DNA from: Nitrospira bacterium HGW-Nitrospira-1
GTDB lineage: Bacteria; Nitrospirota; Thermodesulfovibrionia; Thermodesulfovibrionales; UBA6898
Reading direction: 5' to 3'
Assembly: GCA_002839535.1 (NCBI GenBank)
Contig: PGYF01000013.1
Coordinates: 5,176 to 44,968, forward strand
Length of the DNA: 39,793 nucleotides
Position numbers and translations under genes: made by a program. Under the pieces are notes generated by a model, which did not search any database, was not told the origin of the DNA, and worked only from the letters and a program-made list of their open reading frames with translations. This document shows positions 1 to 8,342 of this stretch, piece after piece. Each line of letters begins with the position of its first letter. The stretch's first letter is position 1.

Positions 1-159
1 TGTCATTGTCCGGCTTGACCCCCGCATCAAGCATGCCCTCTGACTTGATCAGGGGGTGCGGGGCAGGCTCCCAATCCAGGATAGGGTATGGATTCCCCGG
101 TCAAGCCGGAGAATGACGGATGGGGGTCGGGCAATGACGGATGGTGGTCGGGCAATGAC
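1..159. repeat. Composite palindromic repeat, copy A (5' end cut by window)
   Basis: The first 41 bases are identical to 35183-35223 and to the last 41 bases of the window. Bases 2-20 and 99-117 form an inverted repeat (18 of 19 pairs; arm GTCATTGTCCGGCTTGACC), so about 116 bases can fold into one long imperfect hairpin. It is followed by two 21-bp direct repeats at 118-138 and 139-159 that differ at one base and end in GGGCAATGAC. No coding frame fits. It looks like a multicopy intergenic repeat of unknown mobility; the left part seen in the other copies is missing because the window starts inside it. Confidence 0.85.
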
Positions 160-169
160 ACAAATTAGG

Positions 170-212
170 AAGCAATTCATCCCTGTGCCAAGAGCACAGG
201 GATGAATTGCTT
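170..212. repeat. Perfect 19-bp inverted repeat upstream of argG
   Basis: Arms AAGCAATTCATCCCTGTGC at 170-188 and its exact complement at 194-212 enclose the loop CAAGA. The hairpin forms the right end of composite repeat copy A. A related but less perfect version occurs at the same place in the copy at 35345-35387, and the core CCCTGTGC-CAAGA-GCACAGGG recurs at 35136-35156 and 39706-39726. It lies 37 bases upstream of the argG start. It could act as a terminator-like or RNA-processing hairpin, but there is no T-tract. Confidence 0.85.
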
Positions 213-249
213 ATTCATTAATCTTTCCGAAATCTTTAGGGAGGCAAAA

Positions 250-1452
250 ATGGTGAAAAAAATAGTCCTTGCATATTCAGGAGGACTTGACACCTCCGTG
301 GCCATTGAATGGCTGAAGGAGACATACCATGCCGAGGTCATAGCCTTCTGCGCTGACCTTGGGCAGGGGGAAGACCTGAAAAAAGTACGGCAGAAGGCCC
401 TTAAGACCGGGGCCTCCAGGGTGTATGTTGAAGACCTGAGGGAAGAATTCGTCAAACACTATATTTTCCCTATGTTGCGCGGGAATGCCGTGTATGAAAG
501 TTTCTACCTTCTCGGCACGTCAATAGCAAGGCCGCTGATTGCAAAAAAACAGATAGAGATTGCGCTGAAGGAAAAGGCGGATGCTGTGGCGCACGGTTCA
601 ACAGGGAAGGGGAATGACCAGATACGGTTCGAGCTGACCTATTATGCCCTTAAGCCGGACATAAAGGTAATAGCTCCCTGGAGGGAGTGGTCATTTGACT
701 CACGGGAGTCTTTAATTGACTATTCCGAAAAACACGGCATACCGGTAGCAGCAACCAGGGCAAAGCCGTTCAGCACAGACAGGAATCTTCTCCATATCAG
801 CTATGAAGGAGGAATCCTTGAAGACCCGTGGGCTGAGCCGCCATCAGATATGTATACCATGATATCGCCCTTGGAACAGACCCCTGATAAGGCCGAATAT
901 ATTGAAATCGCCTTTGAAGGAGGCGACCCTGTAAGCATCAACGGCAAAAAGATGACGCCTGCGAAACTACTTCAAAAACTCAACGTGACAGGCGGCAGGC
1001 ATGGCATAGGAAGGGTGGATATTGTCGAGAACAGATATGTGGGAATAAAGTCAAGGGGGGTATATGAGACCCCGGGCGGAACAATACTGCATATCGCCAG
1101 GAGGGCTGTCCAGTCTATAACCCTTGACAGGGAAGTGACACACCTTCAGGATTCCCTCATGCCAAAATACGCTGAACTGGTATATTATGGCTACTGGTTT
1201 GCGCCTGAACGCATTGTCCTTCAGAAGATGATTGATGATATCCAGAAGGACGTTACAGGGACTGCGCGAATGAAACTCTATAAGGGAAACTGCCTGACTG
1301 TTGGAAGAAAATCTCCCAGGTCCTTATATAATCCAAAGCTTGCAACCTTTGAGGCCGAGAGCGTGTATAACCAGAAAGATGCTGAAGGATTTATCAAGCT
1401 CAATGCCCTGAGATTAAAAGCGAACAAGTCCCTCAGAGGAAGGAATGTCTGA
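250..1452 (+). CDS. argG: Argininosuccinate synthase
   Basis: Joins citrulline and aspartate using ATP to give argininosuccinate, the penultimate step of arginine synthesis in the cytoplasm. The pyrophosphatase-type nucleotide loop [10 protein letters not shown] lies at residues 8-17. GSTGKGNDQ follows near residue 117 and a conserved ASS fold continues to the C-terminus. At 400 aa it has the usual family length. I chose ATG 250 because GGGAGG lies 6 bases upstream. An in-frame ATG at 202 falls inside the repeat hairpin, has no ribosome site and would add 16 non-conserved residues. It overlaps the dprA start by 8 bases, suggesting co-transcription. Confidence 0.97.
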   Translation: MVKKIVLAYSGGLDTSVAIEWLKETYHAEVIAFCADLGQGEDLKKVRQKALKTGASRVYVEDLREEFVKHYIFPMLRGNAVYESFYLLGTSIARPLIAKKQIEIALKEKADAVAHGSTGKGNDQIRFELTYYALKPDIKVIAPWREWSFDSRESLIDYSEKHGIPVAATRAKPFSTDRNLLHISYEGGILEDPWAEPPSDMYTMISPLEQTPDKAEYIEIAFEGGDPVSINGKKMTPAKLLQKLNVTGGRHGIGRVDIVENRYVGIKSRGVYETPGGTILHIARRAVQSITLDREVTHLQDSLMPKYAELVYYGYWFAPERIVLQKMIDDIQKDVTGTARMKLYKGNCLTVGRKSPRSLYNPKLATFEAESVYNQKDAEGFIKLNALRLKANKSLRGRNV

Positions 1453-2530
1453 TATCAGGCGCTGGATCGGCCTTTGCATGGTGCATGATATAGGGCCGGT
1501 TACAGGCAGAAAACTGCTTGCCGCATTCGGATGCCCTGAAAACGTTTTTAAGGCAAACGCTTCTGACCTGCTTTCTGTAAACGGGATAAGCAGGGAACGC
1601 GCCGGGCATATCAGGAAATTCTGCCAGTGGGATGAGGTGGAAAAATACGTCCGAACAATGGAGAAAAAGGGTATATCGGCTGTTCCTTATCAGGATGACC
1701 GTTATCCCGAAGCGCTCAAAAATATAGACGATGCGCCGCTGGTTCTATATATGAAAGGAGAGTATCATCCTGATGACAGGTTTGCGATCGGGATTGTCGG
1801 TTCGCGGAAACATACCCCTTATGGCGAATCCGTTACGCAGAGGATTGCAGGAGAACTCTCTGCCGCAGGCTTTACAATCATCAGCGGGCTGGCACGAGGC
1901 ATAGATACGTTGTCTCATGAAAGCGCACTTGCAGCCGGAGGAAGGACTATAGCAGTGCTGGGCTCAGGCCCTGACGTCTGTTATCCTCCTGAGAACAGGG
2001 GCTTGACTGAGCGAATCGCAGCTTCCGGTTGTGTGATAAGCGAGTTTGTTCCCGGGACTATGCCGAACAAGGAAAACTTTCCCAGAAGAAACAGGTTGAT
2101 AAGCGGACTTTCGCTGGGCGTCCTTGTTGTCGAGGCAACGGACAAAAGCGGTTCACTTATTACGGCAGGATATGCCCTTGAGCAAAATAAAGAGGTGTTT
2201 TCTGTTCCGGGCAATATCACTTCCCAGAATTCAGAGGGCACAAACAAATTGATAAAACAGGGCGCTAAAATTGTCCTGAAGACCAACGATATTATTGAGG
2301 AGCTTGCCCCTGTGCTGAAGGGATATATCAGGACAGAGCTGAAAGAGCGTGTTAAGCTTGAGGGAGAAGAAAACAGGCTGTGCTCTATGCTTTCCATGGA
2401 GCCGAAACACATAGACCTGATATTGAGAGAGAGCGGGCTGGCCGTAAACCAGTTGCTCAATCTGCTCCTTTCCCTGGAGCTCAAAGGGATTGTAAAACAG
2501 GCCGGCGGAAAGAGATTTTATATTGCATGA
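1445..2530 (+). CDS. dprA: DNA-processing protein DprA/Smf
   Basis: A single-strand DNA-binding, RecA-loading protein of natural transformation, widely conserved also in bacteria not known to be competent. At 361 aa it shows the classic order. An N-terminal helix-hairpin-helix region lies around residues 10-60. The Rossmann-like DprA core follows, with [35 protein letters not shown] and a [12 protein letters not shown] segment (about residues 110-290). A C-terminal winged helix that reads as a DprA WH domain ends the protein. It overlaps argG by 8 bases and is followed immediately by a small gene and topA, a common bacterial order (dprA-smg-topA). Confidence 0.96.
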   Translation: MSDIRRWIGLCMVHDIGPVTGRKLLAAFGCPENVFKANASDLLSVNGISRERAGHIRKFCQWDEVEKYVRTMEKKGISAVPYQDDRYPEALKNIDDAPLVLYMKGEYHPDDRFAIGIVGSRKHTPYGESVTQRIAGELSAAGFTIISGLARGIDTLSHESALAAGGRTIAVLGSGPDVCYPPENRGLTERIAASGCVISEFVPGTMPNKENFPRRNRLISGLSLGVLVVEATDKSGSLITAGYALEQNKEVFSVPGNITSQNSEGTNKLIKQGAKIVLKTNDIIEELAPVLKGYIRTELKERVKLEGEENRLCSMLSMEPKHIDLILRESGLAVNQLLNLLLSLELKGIVKQAGGKRFYIA

Positions 2531-2540
2531 GGTGGGACTT

Positions 2541-2825
2541 TTGTCAAAAAAACTGTTAAAGATTTTGAAGATGATCTCCAGGGATATGGAAGACAGGGAA
2601 TTCGTCTCAGATGAGGCGCTCGAAGCGCCGGGTTATGATGAAACGGATATTATGGATATCAGCGAAGAACTCGAAAACCTGGAATTTTACAATTACCTCG
2701 AAGATGATGAACTTGACATTTTGAAGGGACTTATTGCTTATATATTAATAAAAGAAAGTTCGTATGAGAAAGAAGATATATTTTCTTTAATCTTTGCCGG
2801 AGGAAGAAGGATCGTATGGAATTAG
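2541..2825 (+). CDS. Small acidic protein in the smg (DUF494) position
   Basis: About 94 aa, rich in Asp and Glu, with no membrane segment or cysteine. It sits between dprA and topA, where many bacteria carry smg/DUF494. The helical character and LIAYILIKES-type segments are compatible with that family, but the similarity is weak and the protein is shorter than Smg (about 150 aa). I propose TTG 2541 as start because AGGTGGG (2530-2536), overlapping the dprA stop, lies 4 bases before it. The frame is open back to an in-frame TTG at 2523 and a GTG at 2532. Function unknown. Confidence 0.7.
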   Translation: MSKKLLKILKMISRDMEDREFVSDEALEAPGYDETDIMDISEELENLEFYNYLEDDELDILKGLIAYILIKESSYEKEDIFSLIFAGGRRIVWN

Positions 2826-2859
2826 GAAAATCATGGAAACTGCGTGAAGGCGGCATAAA

Positions 2860-4641
2860 ATGAAATCATTGGTAATTGTCGAGTCCCCTGCCAAGGCCAG
2901 GACAATCAGTAAAATCCTCGGGAAGGATTTTACTGTCAAGGCCTCGGTCGGCCATATAAAGGACCTGCCTGCAAAGGAGATGGGCATTGATATAGAGAAT
3001 AACTTCACCCCGAATTATATTGTTATCCCGGGGAAAGAGAAGGTCATCAAGGAACTGAAAAAGGCTTCAAATGATGCTGAGGAGATTTACATAGCCCCTG
3101 ACCCTGACAGGGAAGGCGAGGCCATTGCCTGGCATATTGCGGATGAGGTCAAAGGCAAGACAAAGAAGATCTACAGGATAAAATTCAATGAGATAACAAG
3201 GTCCGCTGTCCTTGAGTCTATGCAAAATCCCGGCGAGATAGATATGCAAAAGGTCGATGCCCAGCAGGCCAGAAGGATATTAGACAGGCTTGTCGGATAT
3301 GAATTAAGCCCGCTTTTATGGAGGAAAGTCAGGAGGGGACTGAGTGCGGGAAGGGTGCAGTCAGTTGCTGTAAGGCTGGTTGTGGAGAGGGAACGCGAGG
3401 TTGAGGCGTTCAAACAGGAGGAGTACTGGTCTATCAACGCTGAATTTGAAGGATCAAGGAAGCCGCAGTTTTGGGCAAAGCTGTTCAAGTTCAATGAACA
3501 GAAGGTCGACATAAAGAACGCTGACGGGGCAAACTCTGTTGTCGAGAATTTAAAAAACAGCAGGTATCTGCTGACAAAGATCGAACGCAAGAAGAGAAGA
3601 CGGATGCCTTCACCTCCGTTTATTACGAGCACCCTTCAGCAGGAGGCCTCCCGGAAATTACGCTTTACCGCTAAAAAAACAATGATGATGGCTCAGCAGC
3701 TCTATGAAGGCATTGAACTCGGGGAAGAAGGTTCGGTCGGCCTGATTACCTATATGAGAACTGATTCCAACAGAATTGCGGCAGAGGCCCAGCAGGCTGC
3801 AAGAGAGTTTATTGAGAAGGCATACGGAAAGGCTTACATCCCGGAAAAACCGCCTTTCTATAAGAGCAAGGCTTCGGCGCAGGAGGCCCATGAGGCGATA
3901 AGGCCCACCTATTTAAACTACAGCCATGAGGCAATAAAACACTACCTGAGCAAGGACCAGAGCTCCCTGTATAAACTCATATGGAACCGTTTCATCGCAA
4001 GTCAGATGTCGCCTGCCGAGATTGAGCAGACCACCTTCATTATAGAGGATAGGGGTCAGGGGTTAGGGGTTAGCGCTCAATCCCCAATCTCCAATCCCCA
4101 ATCCCAATATGAATTTAGAGCGTCGGGAAGCGTTGTGAAGTTTCAGGGTTTTATGGTCCTTTATACAGAAGGGACGGATGAAATTCTGGATGAAAACGAA
4201 GCCCTCCTCCCTGCATTAAAAGAAGGTGAGACCCTCCGCCTTTTACATCTTGAACCAAAGCAGCATTTTACCCAGCCGCCGCCTCGTTATACGGAAGCTA
4301 CGCTGGTAAAGACGCTGGAGGAAAAAGGCATTGGAAGGCCGAGCACTTATGCTGCTATCCTTTCGACCATACAGGACAGAAAATATGTCCATAAGACTGA
4401 CGGGAAATTTGCTCCCACAGAACTCGGCATTGTGGTGAATGATATGCTTGTGGAAAGGTTCGCGGAACTCATGGATATCGGCTTTACAGCCGGCATGGAA
4501 GAGAACCTTGATCATATAGAAGACGGCAAAAAGAAGTGGGTGAAGGTGGTCAGGGACTTTTACGGGCCTTTTCATGAGAAACTGCGGAATGCAAAAATGC
4601 CAAGCCTCTTGAAGGTGAAACGCCGCCTGCAGCGGCTGTAG
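2860..4641 (+). CDS. topA: DNA topoisomerase I, N-terminal and catalytic part (frameshifted)
   Basis: Type IA topoisomerase that relaxes negative supercoils. The TOPRIM domain starts with SLVIVESPAKARTI and contains PDPDREGEAIAWH near residues 77-89. The catalytic tyrosine is Y298 in GLITYMRTDSNRI. The gate and core motifs PPPRYTEATLVKTLEE and GIGRPSTYAAI follow. The frame ends at TAG 4639-4641 after 593 aa, straight after the catalytic core, while the zinc-ribbon tail continues in the -1 frame (see 4593-5015). Restoring one A in the run at 4593-4597 rejoins them. Residues of about 397-416 are a repeat-derived insertion. The core alone may keep partial activity, because zinc ribbons are dispensable in some homologues. 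Confidence 0.94.
   Translation: MKSLVIVESPAKARTISKILGKDFTVKASVGHIKDLPAKEMGIDIENNFTPNYIVIPGKEKVIKELKKASNDAEEIYIAPDPDREGEAIAWHIADEVKGKTKKIYRIKFNEITRSAVLESMQNPGEIDMQKVDAQQARRILDRLVGYELSPLLWRKVRRGLSAGRVQSVAVRLVVEREREVEAFKQEEYWSINAEFEGSRKPQFWAKLFKFNEQKVDIKNADGANSVVENLKNSRYLLTKIERKKRRRMPSPPFITSTLQQEASRKLRFTAKKTMMMAQQLYEGIELGEEGSVGLITYMRTDSNRIAAEAQQAAREFIEKAYGKAYIPEKPPFYKSKASAQEAHEAIRPTYLNYSHEAIKHYLSKDQSSLYKLIWNRFIASQMSPAEIEQTTFIIEDRGQGLGVSAQSPISNPQSQYEFRASGSVVKFQGFMVLYTEGTDEILDENEALLPALKEGETLRLLHLEPKQHFTQPPPRYTEATLVKTLEEKGIGRPSTYAAILSTIQDRKYVHKTDGKFAPTELGIVVNDMLVERFAELMDIGFTAGMEENLDHIEDGKKKWVKVVRDFYGPFHEKLRNAKMPSLLKVKRRLQRL
4050..4108 (+). repeat. In-frame repeat-derived insertion inside topA
   Basis: A G/T-rich stretch (GGGGTCAGGGGTTAGGGG) followed by a C/A-rich stretch built from AATCCCCAATC-like units encodes about 20 low-complexity residues (GQGLGVSAQSPISNPQSQ) between two conserved parts of topoisomerase I. 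The 16 bases at 4051-4066 are identical to 8080-8095 inside hemC, so this is a dispersed repeat that has become coding. Confidence 0.8.
4591..4599 (+). other. topA: topA frameshift site (A5 run)
   Basis: The upstream frame reads GCA AAA ATG across the run A4593-A4597. The downstream zinc-ribbon frame reads AAA AAT GCC AAG. A missing A, or a -1 slip of the tRNA on AAA, changes one to the other exactly. A short GC stem (GCCGC-CTGCA-GCGGC, 4622-4636) lies 22 bases downstream, rather far for a classical frameshift stimulator. It may be a sequencing or assembly error, a real mutation or recoding. Confidence 0.8.
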
Positions 4642-5015
4642 AGACAGATGAGAAATGTCCCAAGTGTGAATCTCCCATGGTACTTAAGTCAGGCAGGTTC
4701 GGGAAATTCCTTGCCTGTTCAAAATATCCTGAATGCAAGACAACCAAGCCTCTGGCTACAGGGGTCAAATGTCCTGAAGATGGCGGAGATATTGTGGAGA
4801 GAAGGTCAAAAAGAGGCAAGTCCTTTTGGAGTTGCAGTAATTACCCGAAATGCAAATTTGCAACCTGGCATAAGCCGGTACCTAAAAAATGTCCGAAATG
4901 CAGCGCTCTGTTTATGGTTGAAAAATGGGACAAGGCAGGCAATGTTTCACTCTCCTGTTTGAACAAAGAGTGTAATCATAAGGAAGAACTAAAAAGAGAA
5001 GAAGCTGCTTCATAA
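4593..5015 (+). CDS. topA: DNA topoisomerase I C-terminal zinc-ribbon region (continuation of topA in -1 frame)
   Basis: Read in this frame the protein continues as a linker and then three zinc-ribbon units. The first has KCPKC...ACSKYPEC. The second has KCPEDGG...CSNYPKC, where one expected Cys is Asp-like. The third has KCPKC...CLNKEC. This is the expected tail of bacterial topoisomerase I and contacts single-stranded DNA and RNA polymerase in studied members. The first ATG in this frame is 4677, inside the first zinc ribbon, with no convincing ribosome site, so independent translation is unlikely. It is best read as the 3' part of topA. Confidence 0.85.
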   Translation, partial: KNAKPLEGETPPAAAVETDEKCPKCESPMVLKSGRFGKFLACSKYPECKTTKPLATGVKCPEDGGDIVERRSKRGKSFWSCSNYPKCKFATWHKPVPKKCPKCSALFMVEKWDKAGNVSLSCLNKECNHKEELKREEAAS

Positions 5016-5074
5016 GAGGTTTCCAGCATTCATTTCCGAACTGATACATGAAAGAAAAACTGAAGGAGGAAATT

Positions 5075-5218
5075 TTGAAAAAGACTGTTGACAGGAAACT
5101 CCCCTGCGCTGCTGCAAGGAAGATCGCTGAGGGCCTCGGCATCCCCTACTCTGATGTAGGCGCTGCAGCAGATGAACTCGGCATTCAGATCAAAAACTGT
5201 CAGCTCGGTTGTTTCTGA
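5075..5218 (+). CDS. 47-aa conserved-looking cysteine protein
   Basis: A short frame starts at TTG 5075 with an excellent ribosome site (AAGGAGG, 5063-5069) and ends in TGA whose A begins the ccsB ATG (TGATG). The peptide has Cys11, Cys42 and Cys46, with LPCAAARKIAEGLG in the middle and a KNCQLGCF end. That ending resembles the C-terminal segment of small metal- or DNA-related proteins in Deltaproteobacteria and Nitrospirota, but this recollection is not checked. The tight coupling to the cytochrome assembly gene suggests a redox or metal role. Function unknown. Confidence 0.72.
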   Translation: MKKTVDRKLPCAAARKIAEGLGIPYSDVGAAADELGIQIKNCQLGCF

Positions 5219-6030
5219 TGGAAGTAATCCTTTTTGAACTGGCGCTGACCTTCTATTTTGCTGCCACGATCGTATGTGTCCTGGAGCTTTTCAAGGGCAC
5301 CAGCACCACATCCAGGATAATGTTCAGCCTTGTGGTGATCGGATTTGCCTTACATACAGCCAATATCATTGCGAGATATGTTCTTTCAGGGCATATCCCT
5401 ATAGCGAACCTGCATGAGGCTTCTTCCTTTTTTGCCTGGTGCATTGTCCTGCTTTTCTTCTACCTTGAATACCGGTATAAGCCTGGGCTCCTCGGCTCCT
5501 TTATTATGCCTGTGGTTTTTGTCCTTATGCTTTCTTCGTCGATGCTGCCGCGGAAGATCGAACCGCTCAGTCCGGTACTGCAAAGCTGCTGGCTTGGGAT
5601 ACATACCGTGCTTGCCTTTATCGGTGATGCTGCCTTTGCCATGGCCTTCGGCATAGGTATTATGTATCTGATTCAGGAACACTATGTTAAGTCAAAGCAT
5701 ATCCGCGGGCTTTTCAGGAAGCTGCCGAGCCTGCAGATGCTCGATGATATAAATTACCGGCTGATCACAATAGGGTTTCCGTTCCTCACCCTTGCCATTA
5801 TCACCGGCGCCTTATGGGCCGAAAGCGCATGGGGGAGTTACTGGAGATGGGACCCCAAGGAAGTCTGGTCTCTAATCACCTGGTTTATCTATGCATCGGT
5901 GCTGCATGTGCGGCTTACAGCCGGATGGAGAGGGAAGCGGGCTGCGATACTTTCTGTCATAGGGTTCTGTGCTGTCCTCTTTACGTTCTTCGGCGTTAAT
6001 CTGCTTGGCAAAGGATTGCATTTATTTTAA
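5218..6030 (+). CDS. ccsA: Cytochrome c assembly protein (CcsA/CcsB, ResC-like)
   Basis: Integral membrane protein of system II cytochrome c maturation, which carries heme to the periplasmic side and attaches it to apocytochromes. About 270 aa and eight hydrophobic segments. The tryptophan-rich heme-handling motif is seen as GSYWRWDPKEVWSLITW near residues 205-221, with conserved His in the loops (for example LHEASSF and the C-terminal LHVRL). I chose ATG 5218, overlapping the stop of the 47-aa gene; an in-frame TTG at 5209 is the alternative. It is followed by hemA with a TAATG overlap, a common partnership. Confidence 0.93.
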   Translation: MEVILFELALTFYFAATIVCVLELFKGTSTTSRIMFSLVVIGFALHTANIIARYVLSGHIPIANLHEASSFFAWCIVLLFFYLEYRYKPGLLGSFIMPVVFVLMLSSSMLPRKIEPLSPVLQSCWLGIHTVLAFIGDAAFAMAFGIGIMYLIQEHYVKSKHIRGLFRKLPSLQMLDDINYRLITIGFPFLTLAIITGALWAESAWGSYWRWDPKEVWSLITWFIYASVLHVRLTAGWRGKRAAILSVIGFCAVLFTFFGVNLLGKGLHLF

Positions 6031-7307
6031 TGAAAACAGTAGTGATTGGCTTGAATCATAAAACAGCGGATGTTGAGCTAAGGGAGAAACTGGCTTTCAA
6101 CGGCCAGAAGCTTGAAGACGGCATCCGTCAGATAAGAGAACTTCCTGAGATCAGGGAAACCGTCATTGTCTCTACCTGCAACAGGGTCGAGATTTATCTT
6201 AGGGTAAAAGATGTTAAAAAAGCATTTGAGGCAGTCAAGGATTTTTTTGTCCGATTTTTTGAGATAAAGAGAGAGGCTCTTGATAATGCCTTGTATCTTT
6301 ATCATGATATGGAGGCCGTGAGGCATATTTTCAGGGTTTCTTCGAGTCTTGATTCGATGGTGGTGGGGGAACCGCAGATACTCGGTCAGTTAAAGGACGC
6401 CTTTGAATTTGCGCTCGAAAGGAAAACAACAGGGGTACTCCTGAACAGGCTGCTGAAAAAATCCATTTCAGTCGCCAAGAGGGTAAGGACCGAGACAAAA
6501 ATAGCGGAAAACGCTGTGTCCATAAGCTTTGCGGCTGTCGAGCTTGCGAAGAAGATATTTGCCGATCTTTCGGAAAAAACGTTCATGCTCCTGGGGGCCG
6601 GTGAGATGGCGGAGCTTGCTGCCAAACACATGATAAACAATGGGGTGAAAGATATTATTATTGCAAACAGGACCTATGAGACCGGCTGTAATCTTGCGAA
6701 AGAATTCAAAGGGCGGGCAATACGCTTTGATGATTACATAGATGAATTAGCGCATGCGGACATCCTTATATGCTCTACCGGTGCACAGAACTATGTTTTG
6801 ATGAAAGGGCAGATGCAGAAGGTGATGAAAGAGCGGAAGAACAGGCCGGTGTTTCTTATTGATATTTCCGTGCCCAGGAATATTGACCCGGGGATAAATG
6901 ACCTTGATAATGTTTATCTGTACGATATTGATGACCTTCAGGGGACTGTGGATACGAATATCCTTGAAAGGCAGAAAGAGGCGAGGAAGGCCGACGACAT
7001 CATTGAAAAGGAGGTCGAGACGTTCAAAAAATGGTTGTCTTCTCTGGATACTGTCCCGACAGTGGTAGCCCTGAGAGAAAAGGCCGAGGCGATCAAAAAA
7101 GAAGAATTGGAAAAACTGCTGAACCGCCTTCCTGAAATCGGAGAAAAGGAGAAAAAGGCAATAGAAGGCATGGCCGGCTCGATCATCAACAAACTTATCC
7201 ACGCTCCAACCGTTGCGCTAAGAGAAGACTCTGAAGACAGGGATATTATGATAGCTGTCATAAAAAGACTCTACGGATTAAATGGAGAAGATGATGACGA
7301 AAAATAA
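6030..7307 (+). CDS. hemA: Glutamyl-tRNA reductase
   Basis: Reduces glutamyl-tRNA(Glu) with NADPH to glutamate-1-semialdehyde, the first committed step of heme synthesis by the C5 route. At 425 aa, the N-terminal domain has GLNHKTADVELREK and the active-site cysteine C50 in VSTCNRVEIYL. SLDSMVVGEPQILGQ follows near residue 110. The NADPH domain has GAGEMAELAAKHM and ANRT. The C-terminus is helical for dimerisation. It starts at ATG 6030, sharing one base with the ccsB stop, and overlaps hemC. Heme and cytochrome c assembly are therefore probably made together. Confidence 0.97.
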   Translation: MKTVVIGLNHKTADVELREKLAFNGQKLEDGIRQIRELPEIRETVIVSTCNRVEIYLRVKDVKKAFEAVKDFFVRFFEIKREALDNALYLYHDMEAVRHIFRVSSSLDSMVVGEPQILGQLKDAFEFALERKTTGVLLNRLLKKSISVAKRVRTETKIAENAVSISFAAVELAKKIFADLSEKTFMLLGAGEMAELAAKHMINNGVKDIIIANRTYETGCNLAKEFKGRAIRFDDYIDELAHADILICSTGAQNYVLMKGQMQKVMKERKNRPVFLIDISVPRNIDPGINDLDNVYLYDIDDLQGTVDTNILERQKEARKADDIIEKEVETFKKWLSSLDTVPTVVALREKAEAIKKEELEKLLNRLPEIGEKEKKAIEGMAGSIINKLIHAPTVALREDSEDRDIMIAVIKRLYGLNGEDDDEK

Positions 7308-8322
7308 AGTTGTCATAGGCACAAGAGCCAGCAAACTTGCTCTCTGGCAGGCTGAATGGGTAAAGTCAGAACTGGAGCGTATGAACCCCGGCCTTCAGGT
7401 AGAATTGAACAAGATAAAGACAACCGGAGACAAGATACTGGATGTGCCTCTTGCGATGGTTGGCGGCAAGGGACTTTTTGTCAAAGAGATAGAGGAGGCG
7501 ATGCTCAGGGGAGAGGCCGATCTTGCGGTGCACAGCATGAAAGACGTGCCAACAGAGTTTCCCGAAGGGCTTGAGCTTGCAGCGATCTGCAAAAGAGAAG
7601 ACCCCAGAGACGCTTTTATCACAGCTGCAAAATCGACGCTCCGGGGCTTTAAAGATCTTCCGCAGGGCGCCTCTGTCGGTACGAGCAGTCTCAGGAGAGC
7701 CTGCCAGTTGCTGAGCCTGCGGCCTGATATCCGGATTATGCAGTTGAGGGGAAACCTCGAAACCAGACTTAGAAAGCTCGATGAAGGACAATTTGACGCC
7801 ATCATTCTGGCTGTTGCCGGCGTTAGAAGACTTGGATGGTCTGACAGGATAACCGAAATTCTGCCTGCTGATCTCTCTCTGCCGGCAATAGGTCAGGGCG
7901 CGATAGGGATAGAATGCAGAATGAACGATGATTTTATTCATAAACTCATTGCGCCGCTGAATCATAAGGAAAGCGCAACCTGCGTCAGGGCTGAGCGTGC
8001 GCTGCTAAAAAGGCTGCAGGGCGGCTGCCAGGTGCCGATTGCCGCCTATGCCAGACTGATTAGTCAGGAGTCAGGAGTCAGGGGTCAGGGGTTAGAAGAT
8101 AAGAAACAGAGATTAACTACAGATAAAGACTGTTCACTATTCACTGTTTACTATTCACTATTCATGGACAGCCTGGTGGGAAGCATTTCAGGTGACAGGA
8201 TCATCAGGGACCATGCAGAGGGACGTCCTGAAGATGCTGAGGTAATCGGGACGATGTTGGCCGAGTCTTTGCTTTTAAAGGGTGCGGACAAAATACTTGC
8301 CGAGCTTTATGGACAGCATTAG
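7294..8322 (+). CDS. hemC: Hydroxymethylbilane synthase (porphobilinogen deaminase) with an internal insertion
   Basis: Polymerises four porphobilinogens into hydroxymethylbilane. Domain 1 begins with GTRASKLALWQAE, then KTTGDKILDVPL, GGKGLFVKEIE and HSMKDVPTEFP. Domain 2 has GTSSLRRACQL, LRGNLETRLRKL and IGQGAIGIE. The dipyrromethane cofactor cysteine is C245 in GGCQVP. Directly after it, residues of about 257-292 are an insertion encoded by repeats that normal family members lack, after which the fold resumes at SLVGSISGDRII. I chose ATG 7294 because GGAG at 7284-7287 precedes it; ATGs at 7282 and 7291 are in frame. It converges on the dksA-like gene. Confidence 0.95.
   Translation: MTKNKVVIGTRASKLALWQAEWVKSELERMNPGLQVELNKIKTTGDKILDVPLAMVGGKGLFVKEIEEAMLRGEADLAVHSMKDVPTEFPEGLELAAICKREDPRDAFITAAKSTLRGFKDLPQGASVGTSSLRRACQLLSLRPDIRIMQLRGNLETRLRKLDEGQFDAIILAVAGVRRLGWSDRITEILPADLSLPAIGQGAIGIECRMNDDFIHKLIAPLNHKESATCVRAERALLKRLQGGCQVPIAAYARLISQESGVRGQGLEDKKQRLTTDKDCSLFTVYYSLFMDSLVGSISGDRIIRDHAEGRPEDAEVIGTMLAESLLLKGADKILAELYGQH
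8062..8166 (+). repeat. In-frame repeat-derived insertion inside hemC
   Basis: Direct repeats of GTCAGGA pass into GGGGTCAGGGGTTAG. An AT-rich middle follows, and the insert ends in repeated TTCACTATTCACT-like units. Bases 8080-8095 match topA 4051-4066 exactly (16 bp). The frame stays open across roughly 105 bases, adding about 35 residues in domain 3 of HemC. It looks like a dispersed intergenic repeat captured in a coding region. Confidence 0.82.
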
Positions 8323-8342
8323 TCTAACAGCGGTCCCGTACA

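Noticed and set aside
202-249. Upstream ATG of argG at 202
   Set aside because: It falls in the repeat hairpin with no ribosome site; the family N-terminus begins at 250.
1981-2484. 167-residue open frame on the - strand opposite dprA
   Set aside because: Serine-rich antisense shadow of a conserved gene.
7366-7965. 199-residue open frame on the - strand opposite hemC
   Set aside because: Complete overlap with conserved hemC residues; no ribosome site.
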